From an uncultured Alphaproteobacteria bacterium (GTDB lineage: Bacteria > Pseudomonadota > Alphaproteobacteria > UBA7985 > CAJQQZ01): a stretch of DNA of 46,460 bases. Below, piece by piece: positions 1-7,546 of the stretch (positions within the stretch are counted from its first letter, which is position 1; each line of letters opens with the position of its first letter). The DNA lies in the NCBI GenBank assembly GCA_905480575.1, contig CAJQQZ010000033.1, positions 1 to 46,460 on the forward strand, in the 5' to 3' direction. The translations under genes were made by a program, and so were the position numbers. The notes under the pieces were generated by a model. It saw only the letters and a program-made list of their open reading frames with translations, made no database searches and had not been told where the DNA came from.

Positions 1-1
1 C

Positions 2-124
2 CTGAGAAGAATTGGAGCAAGAACTTTTACCGAAGTCTTCAAGGCAATTGGAGATATCTGCTACATGTTCGAACCAGATGAATGTTTCAACTATTTCAAA
101 GCCGCTGGATATCAATCAAATTAA
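2..124 (+). CDS. IS630-family transposase, C-terminal fragment (runs off left edge)
   Basis: An open frame enters from the left edge and ends at TAA 122-124, giving 40 residues. The tail, with its AIGDICYMF segment followed by EPDECFNYFKAAGY, has the typical ending of IS630-type transposases (a short helix, then a P-x-E-C-x-N-Y-F-x-x-x-G-Y tail). The DDE catalytic residues lie outside the window, so it cannot be told whether the element is intact. The right inverted repeat should lie within a few tens of bases after the stop, but I could not identify it without the left end. The family assignment is from memory of the C-terminal pattern. Confidence 0.7.
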   Translation: MRRIGARTFTEVFKAIGDICYMFEPDECFNYFKAAGYQSN

Positions 125-152
125 AACCGAAATGCTTTAAGGTGCTGGCCGC

Positions 153-302
153 CTAGCGGAATGCGCGTGGCATCACGAGCTTTTTCTGAACGAATTTACC
201 GGTAGATTCTAAATCCTTAGCTGCTCCATAGATCGTATAGCAGCCAGAAAGCAAAGAAAGTCCGAACAGAAGTGTAGCGATTGTAGAAATCTTACGTAAC
301 AT
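153..302 (-). CDS. Entericidin-like small lipoprotein
   Basis: A 49-residue product beginning MLRKIS, with a short basic n-region, a hydrophobic stretch and the lipobox LLSGC (Cys at about residue 21), followed by a short tail that includes GAAKDLESTG. That tail matches the G-x-G-K-D-hydrophobic pattern of entericidin A/B family toxin/antitoxin-like lipoproteins. An upstream in-frame start at 389 would bury the signal peptide 29 residues inside, so the internal ATG at 302 is chosen. The gene ends 29 bases from the transposase stop and is divergent from the BrkB gene. The family is small and poorly understood; export and lipidation are the secure part of this call. Confidence 0.6.
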   Translation of the reverse strand: MLRKISTIATLLFGLSLLSGCYTIYGAAKDLESTGKFVQKKLVMPRAFR

Positions 303-433
303 CGATTTACTCAAATGAAGTAATCCCAAATAAAAAGGGGATTGGTTGAAATATTCACCTAATATAGTGCTTTGTACGAATCGAATCAATAACTACTATT
401 GCTACAGACCTTAAGTTCAGAGATTATTGTGCA

Positions 434-1294
434 TTGAGCAAGAGACTAAAACTAACACTGCGCCGAATTTGGGACGTTATTTCTAACTCTTTCTACCGTC
501 TGGTTATGGAGGGCGGGTTAGAACTATCCGGCCACATGTCCTTCACTACTCTTCTGTCTCTGATGCCGTTCTTGGTGGTCATTGTCGCCGTGGTTGGCTT
601 CTTGGGAGATGAGTCTTCTGCGGCTTGGGTCGTGAATTGGATGGGGGAACTATTCCCGGCTTACGTCGCGGAAACCCTGGCACCTGTTGCGTCTGATGTC
701 CTTACCGTCCGCCGTGCCGATGCATTGACACTGGGTTTGATCGCATCTCTTTGGATTGCCTCAAGTGCTGTAGAAGCTCTTCGGCATGGTCTGAATACAG
801 CCTATGGGGTCAGGGAAATGCGATCGTTTGTCTGGCGCAGGATTCAAGCGTTGGCCTTCGTTGTCGGTACTGGCGTTGTGGTCTTTTCTGTTTCATTTCT
901 TCTTTTGGCTCTACCTGCGGCCATCGACTTTGTTGAAGACAAGTTGAAAACCGACTTCCCCAGTGTTCGGAGATTATCCGAACTTCGCTACTTCTTTGCT
1001 TTTGGCTTTATCTTCATCGTCACTTTATTCCTCCATCACTTTCTGCCCTTTTTCAGGACTAAGTGGCGTGTGATATGGCCGGGCGCCTTACTGTCGACAA
1101 ATGGCTCGATTTTGATGATCGATCTGTTTTCCTACTATGTGAAAACAAGCCTTTCTAACTATTCCGCGATCTACGGTGGTTTGGCTGGCATTATTGTGAC
1201 TCTTCTGTTTTTCTATGTTGGTACCGTCATCTTCCTCTATGGAGCCTTCTTCAATGCCGCTCTCTATAAAACTTTCAAAGGCAGAAACATCTAA
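434..1294 (+). CDS. YihY/BrkB-family inner-membrane protein
   Basis: 286 residues, the usual family length. The N-terminal part contains the hallmark GHMSFTTLLSLMPFLVV segment, followed by about six hydrophobic helices and the family pattern W-hydrophobic-ASSAVEALRHGLNTAYG near the middle. The conserved late segment YSAIYGGLAGIIVTLLFFY is also present. The family (formerly annotated ribonuclease BN) is an integral membrane group of uncertain function. The start is TTG at 434; no ATG or GTG lies between it and the conserved N-terminal helix, and a weak GAG lies upstream. The 3' end overlaps the next gene by 41 bases, which suggests co-translation with the rhodanese. Confidence 0.85.
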   Translation: MSKRLKLTLRRIWDVISNSFYRLVMEGGLELSGHMSFTTLLSLMPFLVVIVAVVGFLGDESSAAWVVNWMGELFPAYVAETLAPVASDVLTVRRADALTLGLIASLWIASSAVEALRHGLNTAYGVREMRSFVWRRIQALAFVVGTGVVVFSVSFLLLALPAAIDFVEDKLKTDFPSVRRLSELRYFFAFGFIFIVTLFLHHFLPFFRTKWRVIWPGALLSTNGSILMIDLFSYYVKTSLSNYSAIYGGLAGIIVTLLFFYVGTVIFLYGAFFNAALYKTFKGRNI

Positions 1295-1829
1295 GCTGAT
1301 CATTGGCTTTGTAAGCTTGCTTGCTTGTACTTTGTTTGCCATTTCAACTGCCTTTGCTGACAAATTACAAGCCGTTGAAGTTGAAGTGACCCAAGACTAT
1401 CCCTCCGTAAATCATATCCTGAGCCGTGATCTTCGTTCTTATCAGAAAGATGATGTTCTCTTGTTCGATGTCAGAGAGGAGGATGAGTTTGCGGTGAGTC
1501 ACCTGCCCGGTGCCATCCAGGTAGATCCGGCTTTGTCTGGCATGGAGTTTTTGGGAAAGTACGGCGATTTGATTGCAAGTAAACCGCACAGCGTTTTCTA
1601 TTGTTCGGTTGGCGTCAGAAGCTCTGAAATGGCGATGAGGGTTCGAGAAGCTTTAACTGATCAACCGGCCCCGAGCTTGCACAATTTGCAAGGCGGAATA
1701 TTCAGGTGGCACAATGAAAGTTTACCACTCAGGAGAGGCCAAGCTAAGACGGACTTTGTGCATCCTTACAATTGGCGTTGGGGGAGATTGGTTAACCGAC
1801 GTGATCTTACCCGCTATGAGCCTGAATAA
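1254..1829 (+). CDS. Exported rhodanese-domain protein
   Basis: 191 residues if translation starts at ATG 1254, which has GGAG about 9 bases upstream. Upstream in-frame starts at 1215 and 1239 lie deeper inside the BrkB gene and would add a Ser/Pro stretch before the signal. Residues about 13-36 form a hydrophobic signal segment ending AFA, so the protein is predicted periplasmic or membrane-anchored. The rhodanese domain has the FDVREEDEF entry strand, SHLPGAIQV, and an active-site loop CSVGVR with Cys117. The catalytic Cys implies sulfurtransferase or thiol chemistry; the substrate is unknown. It overlaps brkB by 41 bases. Confidence 0.8.
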   Translation: MPLSIKLSKAETSKLIIGFVSLLACTLFAISTAFADKLQAVEVEVTQDYPSVNHILSRDLRSYQKDDVLLFDVREEDEFAVSHLPGAIQVDPALSGMEFLGKYGDLIASKPHSVFYCSVGVRSSEMAMRVREALTDQPAPSLHNLQGGIFRWHNESLPLRRGQAKTDFVHPYNWRWGRLVNRRDLTRYEPE

Positions 1830-1844
1830 ACCTGCTCATCCTAT

Positions 1845-3122
1845 TTAGGCGTAGCCTCTGTAACGTTTAACCAAGTACTTGTATTTCCTCGGCCATGTCC
1901 GATTGGGGCCAGTGTCCATATGGACAAAGTTGGCCCCTGGGTAGTAACCAACACCGCCGAGATCCAAAATGACAGCGTTCCTATGTAGTTCTTTGAGACT
2001 ACGGTTGGAGAGATAGAAATCCACAGCCTGGCCCGTGATGTGGTAAGAATTCTTGGCGACACCTTTACTTCTTCGACGCAGTCGAGCGTTGGTTTTCTTT
2101 GTTCGGTAGCCGGAAATAAGTTTGATTTCTGTCTGTCCGTCGCCAGCACGTGAAACCAACTCAAAGAGGCTGTCATAGAGGTGAGGGTCCATCTTCCTGA
2201 CAGATCCAGTGTGTCGGTCTCTGAAAATATAGTTGAGCTCTCTCAAGCCGCGTTCATCATAGCGGCCATTTTTGGCGAAAGTAACAGTTTCACGTTCATT
2301 GAGGTTAACGGCATGAACACTCAAGCGTCTTGTCCCCGCGCTCGGGATGTGTAGTTTGGGAGCAGAAGCCGTAAAAATCTTGTTTTCGGGCTTCTTGCCA
2401 GAAGGCGCGGTTTTAGGAACAGCAACTGTAAATTTCAGCTTAGGTTTGATACGAGGCAGAATTGGCTCAACAGGTGCTTCCGGCTTCACTTTTGGAACGG
2501 GAGGCAGCACCAGCTTAGCAATCGTCTCCGGCTTCACGTCCGGGGTCGGTAAAACAGGTGAAAGAGCTTCTGGCAGGTCTACTTCTATGAGATCCTGGCC
2601 GCTAACAACTTGCTCAATTGGGGCCGCACCCAATTGTTTAGTCGATGTTAGAGCCCCAACGTGATTGTCTTCTGACTCGAGGGGGCTCGCGGTCTCTTTG
2701 GATTCAAGTCTCGTGAATTCTTCCGGCTGGGTGGGACGGCGCAGTAAAGAATGAAACCTCTGAACTTCACTCTCGCTGTCATCATACTCGAGCGCTTCAG
2801 CGGCTTCCATGTCATCGAAATCAACCAGCTTCTCGTCATCACCCAATTGGCTGTGTTCATAGTTTGCAAGCAAACGCAGCTCGTCAAGCGACGGAATTGA
2901 TTCATCAATGTCCGCAGCAGTTCGATAAGACGCCAGAGATAGGTTTTGGGTAACAGAAGGCTTCAGAGCTGAGTACGCGACAAGCCCCAAGCCGCCAAAG
3001 TACAAACCTTTCATGGCCTGCCTTCGACTAACTTTATCAATGCCTCTTTCAACACTGTCAGTTAACCCTGCTAAGATTTCCGACAGCTGTATGTCTGATT
3101 TACTAAATGGAGGTTTGTCCAT
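1845..3122 (-). CDS. DUF882 / YcbK-like M15-type murein peptidase with long linker
   Basis: 425 residues. Residues 32-50 show a twin-arginine-like signal (SRRQAMKG followed by a hydrophobic stretch), preceded by an unusually long n-region. Residues about 85-270 are a Pro/Glu/Lys-rich, low-complexity linker. The C-terminal domain (about 270-425) is the DUF882 fold: SGYRT, SYHITGQAVDF and HMD supply the putative zinc ligands His361, Asp368 and His401. Relatives such as E. coli MepK cut peptidoglycan cross-links. It lies 92 bases downstream of the L,D-transpeptidase on the same strand, so the pair plausibly makes and cuts 3-3 cross-links. Function is inferred from the family; Tat export is likely but not certain. 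Confidence 0.8.
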   Translation of the reverse strand: MDKPPFSKSDIQLSEILAGLTDSVERGIDKVSRRQAMKGLYFGGLGLVAYSALKPSVTQNLSLASYRTAADIDESIPSLDELRLLANYEHSQLGDDEKLVDFDDMEAAEALEYDDSESEVQRFHSLLRRPTQPEEFTRLESKETASPLESEDNHVGALTSTKQLGAAPIEQVVSGQDLIEVDLPEALSPVLPTPDVKPETIAKLVLPPVPKVKPEAPVEPILPRIKPKLKFTVAVPKTAPSGKKPENKIFTASAPKLHIPSAGTRRLSVHAVNLNERETVTFAKNGRYDERGLRELNYIFRDRHTGSVRKMDPHLYDSLFELVSRAGDGQTEIKLISGYRTKKTNARLRRRSKGVAKNSYHITGQAVDFYLSNRSLKELHRNAVILDLGGVGYYPGANFVHMDTGPNRTWPRKYKYLVKRYRGYA

Positions 3123-3214
3123 GAATTTTGTGTAACAATCTTCTCTGCGTTCGCACGACCAATCTATTCCCTAAATAGATAAGCGTCAATTTAAGCAGAA
3201 CAATGCGACAAAGT

Positions 3215-4957
3215 TTAGCCCATTCTGGCTATTAGATCTTCATCAAGGCCATAAATATCAGGTCTGAACTGTAAAACCCCAAAATCGTCGATCCAGGCTG
3301 TCAAATAGGAAAGCGAAACCGATACCGGTTCCTTCAAAGATTTGTACTTGGTGTTTCCTGAAGTCATGGCATTCCTGATCTTGTCTGAACTCCATCCCTC
3401 CTGGTTAAGAAGGTATTGGGCAAGTGCGGGTGCATCGCCGACGCGCACACAACCGGAACTCACCGCGCGAAAATTCTTTTTGAACACGCCCTTACCGGGA
3501 GTGTCGTGTAGATAAATGAACTGGTCATTCGTTAAACTGAAGCGAACGCCACCTAGAGGGGCGTTTGGACCCGGTGGTTGACTAACGGAAACAGATTTTG
3601 GATTAACCGAATACCAATCAATCAAGTACCCTGGAGTACTTTGACCATAGTGCTCTACCGGCCAACCCAATTCCTCGAAATAGAAAGGGTTTTCCTGCAG
3701 CTTAGGCATATAGTCTTTTTCGATGATCGTTGGCGGTATTGTCCAATCAGGGCTGAATTTCAGGTTAATGATTTTGTCATTGAGGACAGGCGTTGGTCGT
3801 TTTTGCCGACCGACAACTACGGGCATCTCTAGAACTTGTTCGCCATTCTCAAAGGCTTTCAGCCAGAAAGCTGCAATGTTGACATGGACATACCGCTTTG
3901 CATCTTCGTTCTTTTGCCATCTCAAGCGTTCAAGGTTTGCTTTGATTTGTCTAAGGCGAAAATTAGGCGCCATGTTTAAGTGTTCGACAGTTTGGCGTCC
4001 AATTATGCCATCAACGTCGAGGCCGTGGCGTGACTGAAAAATCATGACAGCGCGAACCAGATCCTGATCATAGTAGTTCGGATCATTGATTGTGGCATCT
4101 TCACTGAGCTGTATGCCGTGGGGCATGCGGGTGGATTTTTGAATGTCCGCGTCCCAATCACCCAACCGGTAAAGCTGTTCCCTGATAACTGCTATTTTCG
4201 AAGTTTTGGATTTAGGTCTTATTGATTTGTTAATCGACAGAGTTGGCCAACTTTCATCGCGCGCTAGGGCTTGGTAAAGTGGGAGATAGGATCTGAGTTG
4301 TTGGTATGAAGGCTTTTGTGGCGGAAGCTCCCTTAGCCAATCCTCGAAACTATCCGCAGTGAGACCAAGTTTCAAAACCTCCCGCGGTTTCAGTTCTCGA
4401 ACTTCAGCGTATCGACCTTCTTTGACGTCGATCGCGTAATGCATCAGAGCAGCCGTTTGTAGTATGTCGAGCACGGCGATCATAACTGGCTGTAAGTCAG
4501 TGTTGTTTCTGAAGTCTTCCCGCAATTTCGCTGGCAAATAGTGATCTGGGTTCAGGCCTTCCTGGTCAGATGCTTCAATCACGCTGAGCAGAGCTTCTGA
4601 TTTTTCATCCCAACCGTTCTGACCATACCAAAGAGGGTTGTAATCACGCGCTTTGTAAAACTTCAGGACGTCGCGGGCGTTTCTTTCGAATATTTCGCCG
4701 GGTTTTGCCGCAGATGAAGTCCAGCCTTTGATCACAGTTTCTATTGATTGAACAATGACTGGATCGACAATTTGCTCGATAGGAGTGTTTGACGCGTCAA
4801 CGCTATCAGAGTTGCTTTTTGTATCGTCCGCGAACACTGGCGCAGAAACGATGACCCCGGCAATCGCATAGACAAGGGCTAGCAAAAATGCGGCTTTGAT
4901 AAAGCGAGAGAAGTGGGACTTATTTAAAAACATAGCCTTCTTTTTCAGCTTTGGCAT
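3215..4957 (-). CDS. YcbB-type murein L,D-transpeptidase
   Basis: 580 residues, the size of the large YcbB/LdtD class. A membrane/signal segment spans about 16-43 (ending VFA). A peptidoglycan-binding helical domain lies at about 296-330 (MIFQSRHGLDVDGIIG). The YkuD catalytic domain spans about 357-530 with HDTPGKG (His484) and the nucleophile motif SSGCVRVGD (Cys503, Arg505). It forms 3-3 cross-links or attaches partners to meso-diaminopimelate in the periplasm. The ATG at 4957 is used; an internal ATG at 4933 has AAGG only 2 bases upstream, which is too close. It is followed on the same strand by the DUF882 peptidase. Confidence 0.92.
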   Translation of the reverse strand: MPKLKKKAMFLNKSHFSRFIKAAFLLALVYAIAGVIVSAPVFADDTKSNSDSVDASNTPIEQIVDPVIVQSIETVIKGWTSSAAKPGEIFERNARDVLKFYKARDYNPLWYGQNGWDEKSEALLSVIEASDQEGLNPDHYLPAKLREDFRNNTDLQPVMIAVLDILQTAALMHYAIDVKEGRYAEVRELKPREVLKLGLTADSFEDWLRELPPQKPSYQQLRSYLPLYQALARDESWPTLSINKSIRPKSKTSKIAVIREQLYRLGDWDADIQKSTRMPHGIQLSEDATINDPNYYDQDLVRAVMIFQSRHGLDVDGIIGRQTVEHLNMAPNFRLRQIKANLERLRWQKNEDAKRYVHVNIAAFWLKAFENGEQVLEMPVVVGRQKRPTPVLNDKIINLKFSPDWTIPPTIIEKDYMPKLQENPFYFEELGWPVEHYGQSTPGYLIDWYSVNPKSVSVSQPPGPNAPLGGVRFSLTNDQFIYLHDTPGKGVFKKNFRAVSSGCVRVGDAPALAQYLLNQEGWSSDKIRNAMTSGNTKYKSLKEPVSVSLSYLTAWIDDFGVLQFRPDIYGLDEDLIARMG

Positions 4958-5022
4958 TCTGCGTCAATTCAAAAGCCGATGTATGTCTTCAAAGTGTTGT
5001 GAACAGGTGATGATTGGGTCAC

Positions 5023-5361
5023 TCAAGAGGAAAAATATTCACCCAGAGAGCTCGGTTGGCAGTTTTTGCGGTAGACAAAAAGCAATTCCTGACGTTCACG
5101 GCTCAGGTGGCTCTCACGAGTCGTTTGCTTTAAGGCTTGGCCGCTTACACCAAGTATTGTGCCTGCGGGCCTTGAATAGGCTATCCATTGTTGCTTGCGG
5201 TTGTGTGCTAACCTATGCTTCAGTTGTTCGCATTGCGCTAAGTAGCGTTGATGGTCGTTGGCTGGGATTTTAGAAGGGGAGACGGCGATGGGTGTGCTGC
5301 AGGCAGACAACATTGCCAATGCACCAAACAGTGAGAGGCATTTTGGGGTGTAGGTGCGCAT
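5023..5361 (-). CDS. Predicted lipoprotein, unknown family
   Basis: 112 residues starting MRTYTPKC. The signal peptide ends in lipobox LSAC (Cys at about residue 21), then comes a Ser/Pro-rich stretch and a Lys/Arg/Gln-rich helical segment. The internal ATG at 5361 is chosen over 5418 because AAAGGAG lies 11 bases upstream and because the longer start would bury the signal peptide. I do not recognise the mature part. It is divergent from the lipoprotein at 5472, and the 110-base gap should hold both promoters. Confidence 0.6.
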   Translation of the reverse strand: MRTYTPKCLSLFGALAMLSACSTPIAVSPSKIPANDHQRYLAQCEQLKHRLAHNRKQQWIAYSRPAGTILGVSGQALKQTTRESHLSRERQELLFVYRKNCQPSSLGEYFSS

Positions 5362-5471
5362 TGCCGGCGAGGCTCCTTTGTTCCGGTCAAACAGGGAAGG
5401 CTTTTTAACACTTTTCAATTTTATCTGCTATAGCAGCCTGGAATTGTATCACGAGTGTAAATCTAACCATC

Positions 5472-5888
5472 ATGCTTCGATCATTTTTTCTAACCCCGCG
5501 CTTTTCGGTTCTACTGGTTTTCGCATCGATTGCTGTCCTTGCATTGTTAACGTCTTGCAGTCAGACCGAGGGAGTTGGAGCTGTTCGAAGCGTGACGCCA
5601 CCGACGTCAGAAGTGGAAACAAAACAGCCGCCGCTAGTACAGAAGTCCAAGCCTTTCGAAGCTGACTATCAGGTTTTCCGAGGCTTGAAAGGTCACAAGG
5701 CTTTCGCGGTGGCGCGAGAAGCAGGACCAGGAGGAAAATTTACCTGGGCCTGGTCGATTGATCACCCAAGCCAACAAATTGCTGAAAAATCAGCGCAACT
5801 TGCCTGTCAAACCTCGGTCAGAAACCTTGGAAGGCGAGGGCATTGCGCGCTCTATGCAGTCAACGAAAGAAAACTAGTCAATTTTTAG
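5472..5888 (+). CDS. Predicted lipoprotein with DUF4189-like C-terminal domain
   Basis: 138 residues. The N-terminus is a signal peptide with lipobox LLTSC (Cys at about residue 29). After a Pro/Lys/Gln-rich linker, the C-terminal half (about 73-138) reads as one compact domain with a conserved-looking AFAVAREAG strand, a helix containing LACQTS, and RGHCALYAVN. Two cysteines (in LACQT and HCALY) could form a disulfide. The layout resembles the small exported DUF4189 domains, but I cannot confirm membership. The 3' end is 50 bases before the start of the zinc peptidase gene. Confidence 0.6.
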   Translation: MLRSFFLTPRFSVLLVFASIAVLALLTSCSQTEGVGAVRSVTPPTSEVETKQPPLVQKSKPFEADYQVFRGLKGHKAFAVAREAGPGGKFTWAWSIDHPSQQIAEKSAQLACQTSVRNLGRRGHCALYAVNERKLVNF

Positions 5889-5938
5889 CTGAGCTAAAGA
5901 ACTTTAAAAAAGCGATCACGAAACCTAAATATAGATTT

Positions 5939-6619
5939 ATGCATTTTATCCTATTTCTTTTGCTTCTTTTCGCTCTCATTTATGGCCCCTCGTTGTGGGT
6001 GCAGCGGGTCATGGCTAAGCACAATTTCGAAAGGCGAGATTTTCCTGGTACCGCCGGTGAGCTCCTTTCTCATTTGATTGAAACTTTCAAAGCTAACGGT
6101 CTTCGCGTTGAAACGGACGAAAAATCAAATCACTATGACCCACGCGATCGGACAATTCGCCTTACCCAGGAGCTAATGAATGCCAAGAGCCTAACAGCGA
6201 TAGTGGCCGCCGCGCATGAGTTTGGTCACGCCATGCAGCATGCAGAAAATCATTCCCTTTTTATCTTAAGAAACAAAATGGCCTACATCATTCCTGTCTT
6301 GCAGAAGGTGGGAAGTTTCGTCATTTTTGCGGCACCCATCATGGGGATACTTACAAAAGCACCCCATTTGATGGCGCTTCAGATCGTGGGTGGTATCTGC
6401 ATTCTTGGAAGTGCCGTCATTTTCCATCTTGTGACATTGCCCGTTGAATGGGACGCGAGTTTTCAAAAGGCCATGCCTTTGCTCGTGAACGGAGGCTACA
6501 TTTCTTTGGCAGATGAACCGGCGGCGCGGCAATTGTTGACCGCGGCTGCTCTGACTTATGTGGCCGGATCCCTATCCAGCTTGCTCAACTTATTTGTTTG
6601 GTTAAGGATGTTACGATGA
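5939..6619 (+). CDS. YugP-type membrane neutral zinc metallopeptidase
   Basis: 226 residues from ATG 5939; an earlier in-frame start at 5843 would overlap the previous gene and add a hydrophilic leader before the first helix. There is an N-terminal membrane helix (about 2-20). The zincin motif HEFGH (His93, Glu94, His97) is preceded by the typical HYDPRDRTIRL strand of the Zn_peptidase_2 family, and three more hydrophobic helices follow. The VEWDAS segment probably gives the third zinc ligand region. Family members are membrane proteases of unknown substrate. The stop overlaps the start of the next gene (ATGA), so the two are translationally coupled. Confidence 0.85.
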   Translation: MHFILFLLLLFALIYGPSLWVQRVMAKHNFERRDFPGTAGELLSHLIETFKANGLRVETDEKSNHYDPRDRTIRLTQELMNAKSLTAIVAAAHEFGHAMQHAENHSLFILRNKMAYIIPVLQKVGSFVIFAAPIMGILTKAPHLMALQIVGGICILGSAVIFHLVTLPVEWDASFQKAMPLLVNGGYISLADEPAARQLLTAAALTYVAGSLSSLLNLFVWLRMLR

Positions 6620-7527
6620 GATCATTGATCCTGAGTATTCTCGCTCTTTTTGTTTCGGCTGGGGTTCTTGTTGAGCGGGCAGGCGCGGGTAATTTCAATC
6701 TGCCTGTTAAAACTTTTGGCGGTAAGCAGCTTTGGGCTGACCAGAAAGTTCTGAACGATTGGAGAATTCAACAATCGGTTGCTACTGGGCATTTCCGTTT
6801 GCTCGACCCGAACGACGTTCGAAGAGCTTGGGGCACTCTGGAAGCTGTCGAGGCCAGTTGGGAAGAGCAAAGAGAAGCGATCGGCAAAAAAAGTCGGGTC
6901 TCACTTCGTGTTCTCCTACTTCATGGGCTGGGTCGGTCGCGGGATTCGTTTTCTGGCTTGAAAGGCGCATTGCAAGACCGGGGCTTTGATGTTGAAGTGA
7001 TCCAGTACCCTAGCACCCGATTGTCGCTTGAGGATCATGCCAGGCAAGTTGGCAGTGTCATCAAAGATTGGCAGGCGGAAGAGGTGGTCATCGTTACTCA
7101 CTCTTTGGGTGGTTTGGTGACACGTAAAATGATCGAATTAGAGCTTGATTGGCGATCTAAGATTAAGCTGAAATCAATTATTATGATTGCTCCACCTAAC
7201 AAAGGCGCAGCGATCAGTGACTATTTACAGAAGTTTTCGATTTTTGGCGCGGTGATGGGGGAGGCAGGGCTAGAAACCAGAACGGTGGAAGCTGAAAAAC
7301 TGCCGGTACCGGACGTGCCGTTCGGTGTTATTGCTGGTGGGAAAGGCGATGCAAGAGGCTACAATCCTTTACTGGACGGAGATGATGACGGCGTGGTTCG
7401 GGTTGAAGAGACATCACTCCCTGGTCAAAAAGAATTCTTGCTGGTTGACGCGATCCATTCGTTCATAATGAACGATCCCAAGACTGTAGAAGCCGTTATT
7501 AGTTTCATTGAAGAAGAACGTTTCTAA
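6616..7527 (+). CDS. Exported alpha/beta hydrolase (lipase-like)
   Basis: 303 residues from ATG 6616, which overlaps the stop of the zinc peptidase as ATGA; the upstream start at 6598 is less likely. Residues 1-25 form a signal peptide (ending AGA). The hydrolase core has HGLG (about 103-106, oxyanion region), the nucleophile elbow THSLGG with Ser163, an acidic DGDDDGVV stretch and a late DAIHSF that may supply the catalytic histidine. The overall plan resembles triacylglycerol lipase/PGAP1-like hydrolases acting in the periplasm. Substrate unknown. Coupling to a membrane protease suggests a shared envelope role, which is inference. Confidence 0.8.
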   Translation: MRSLILSILALFVSAGVLVERAGAGNFNLPVKTFGGKQLWADQKVLNDWRIQQSVATGHFRLLDPNDVRRAWGTLEAVEASWEEQREAIGKKSRVSLRVLLLHGLGRSRDSFSGLKGALQDRGFDVEVIQYPSTRLSLEDHARQVGSVIKDWQAEEVVIVTHSLGGLVTRKMIELELDWRSKIKLKSIIMIAPPNKGAAISDYLQKFSIFGAVMGEAGLETRTVEAEKLPVPDVPFGVIAGGKGDARGYNPLLDGDDDGVVRVEETSLPGQKEFLLVDAIHSFIMNDPKTVEAVISFIEEERF

Positions 7528-7546
7528 CGACCCACAAAGCGCAGGG

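Noticed and set aside
4896-5273. 125-residue plus-strand open frame opposite the L,D-transpeptidase start and a lipoprotein gene
   Set aside because: Overlaps two better-supported minus-strand genes and has no domain or signal features.
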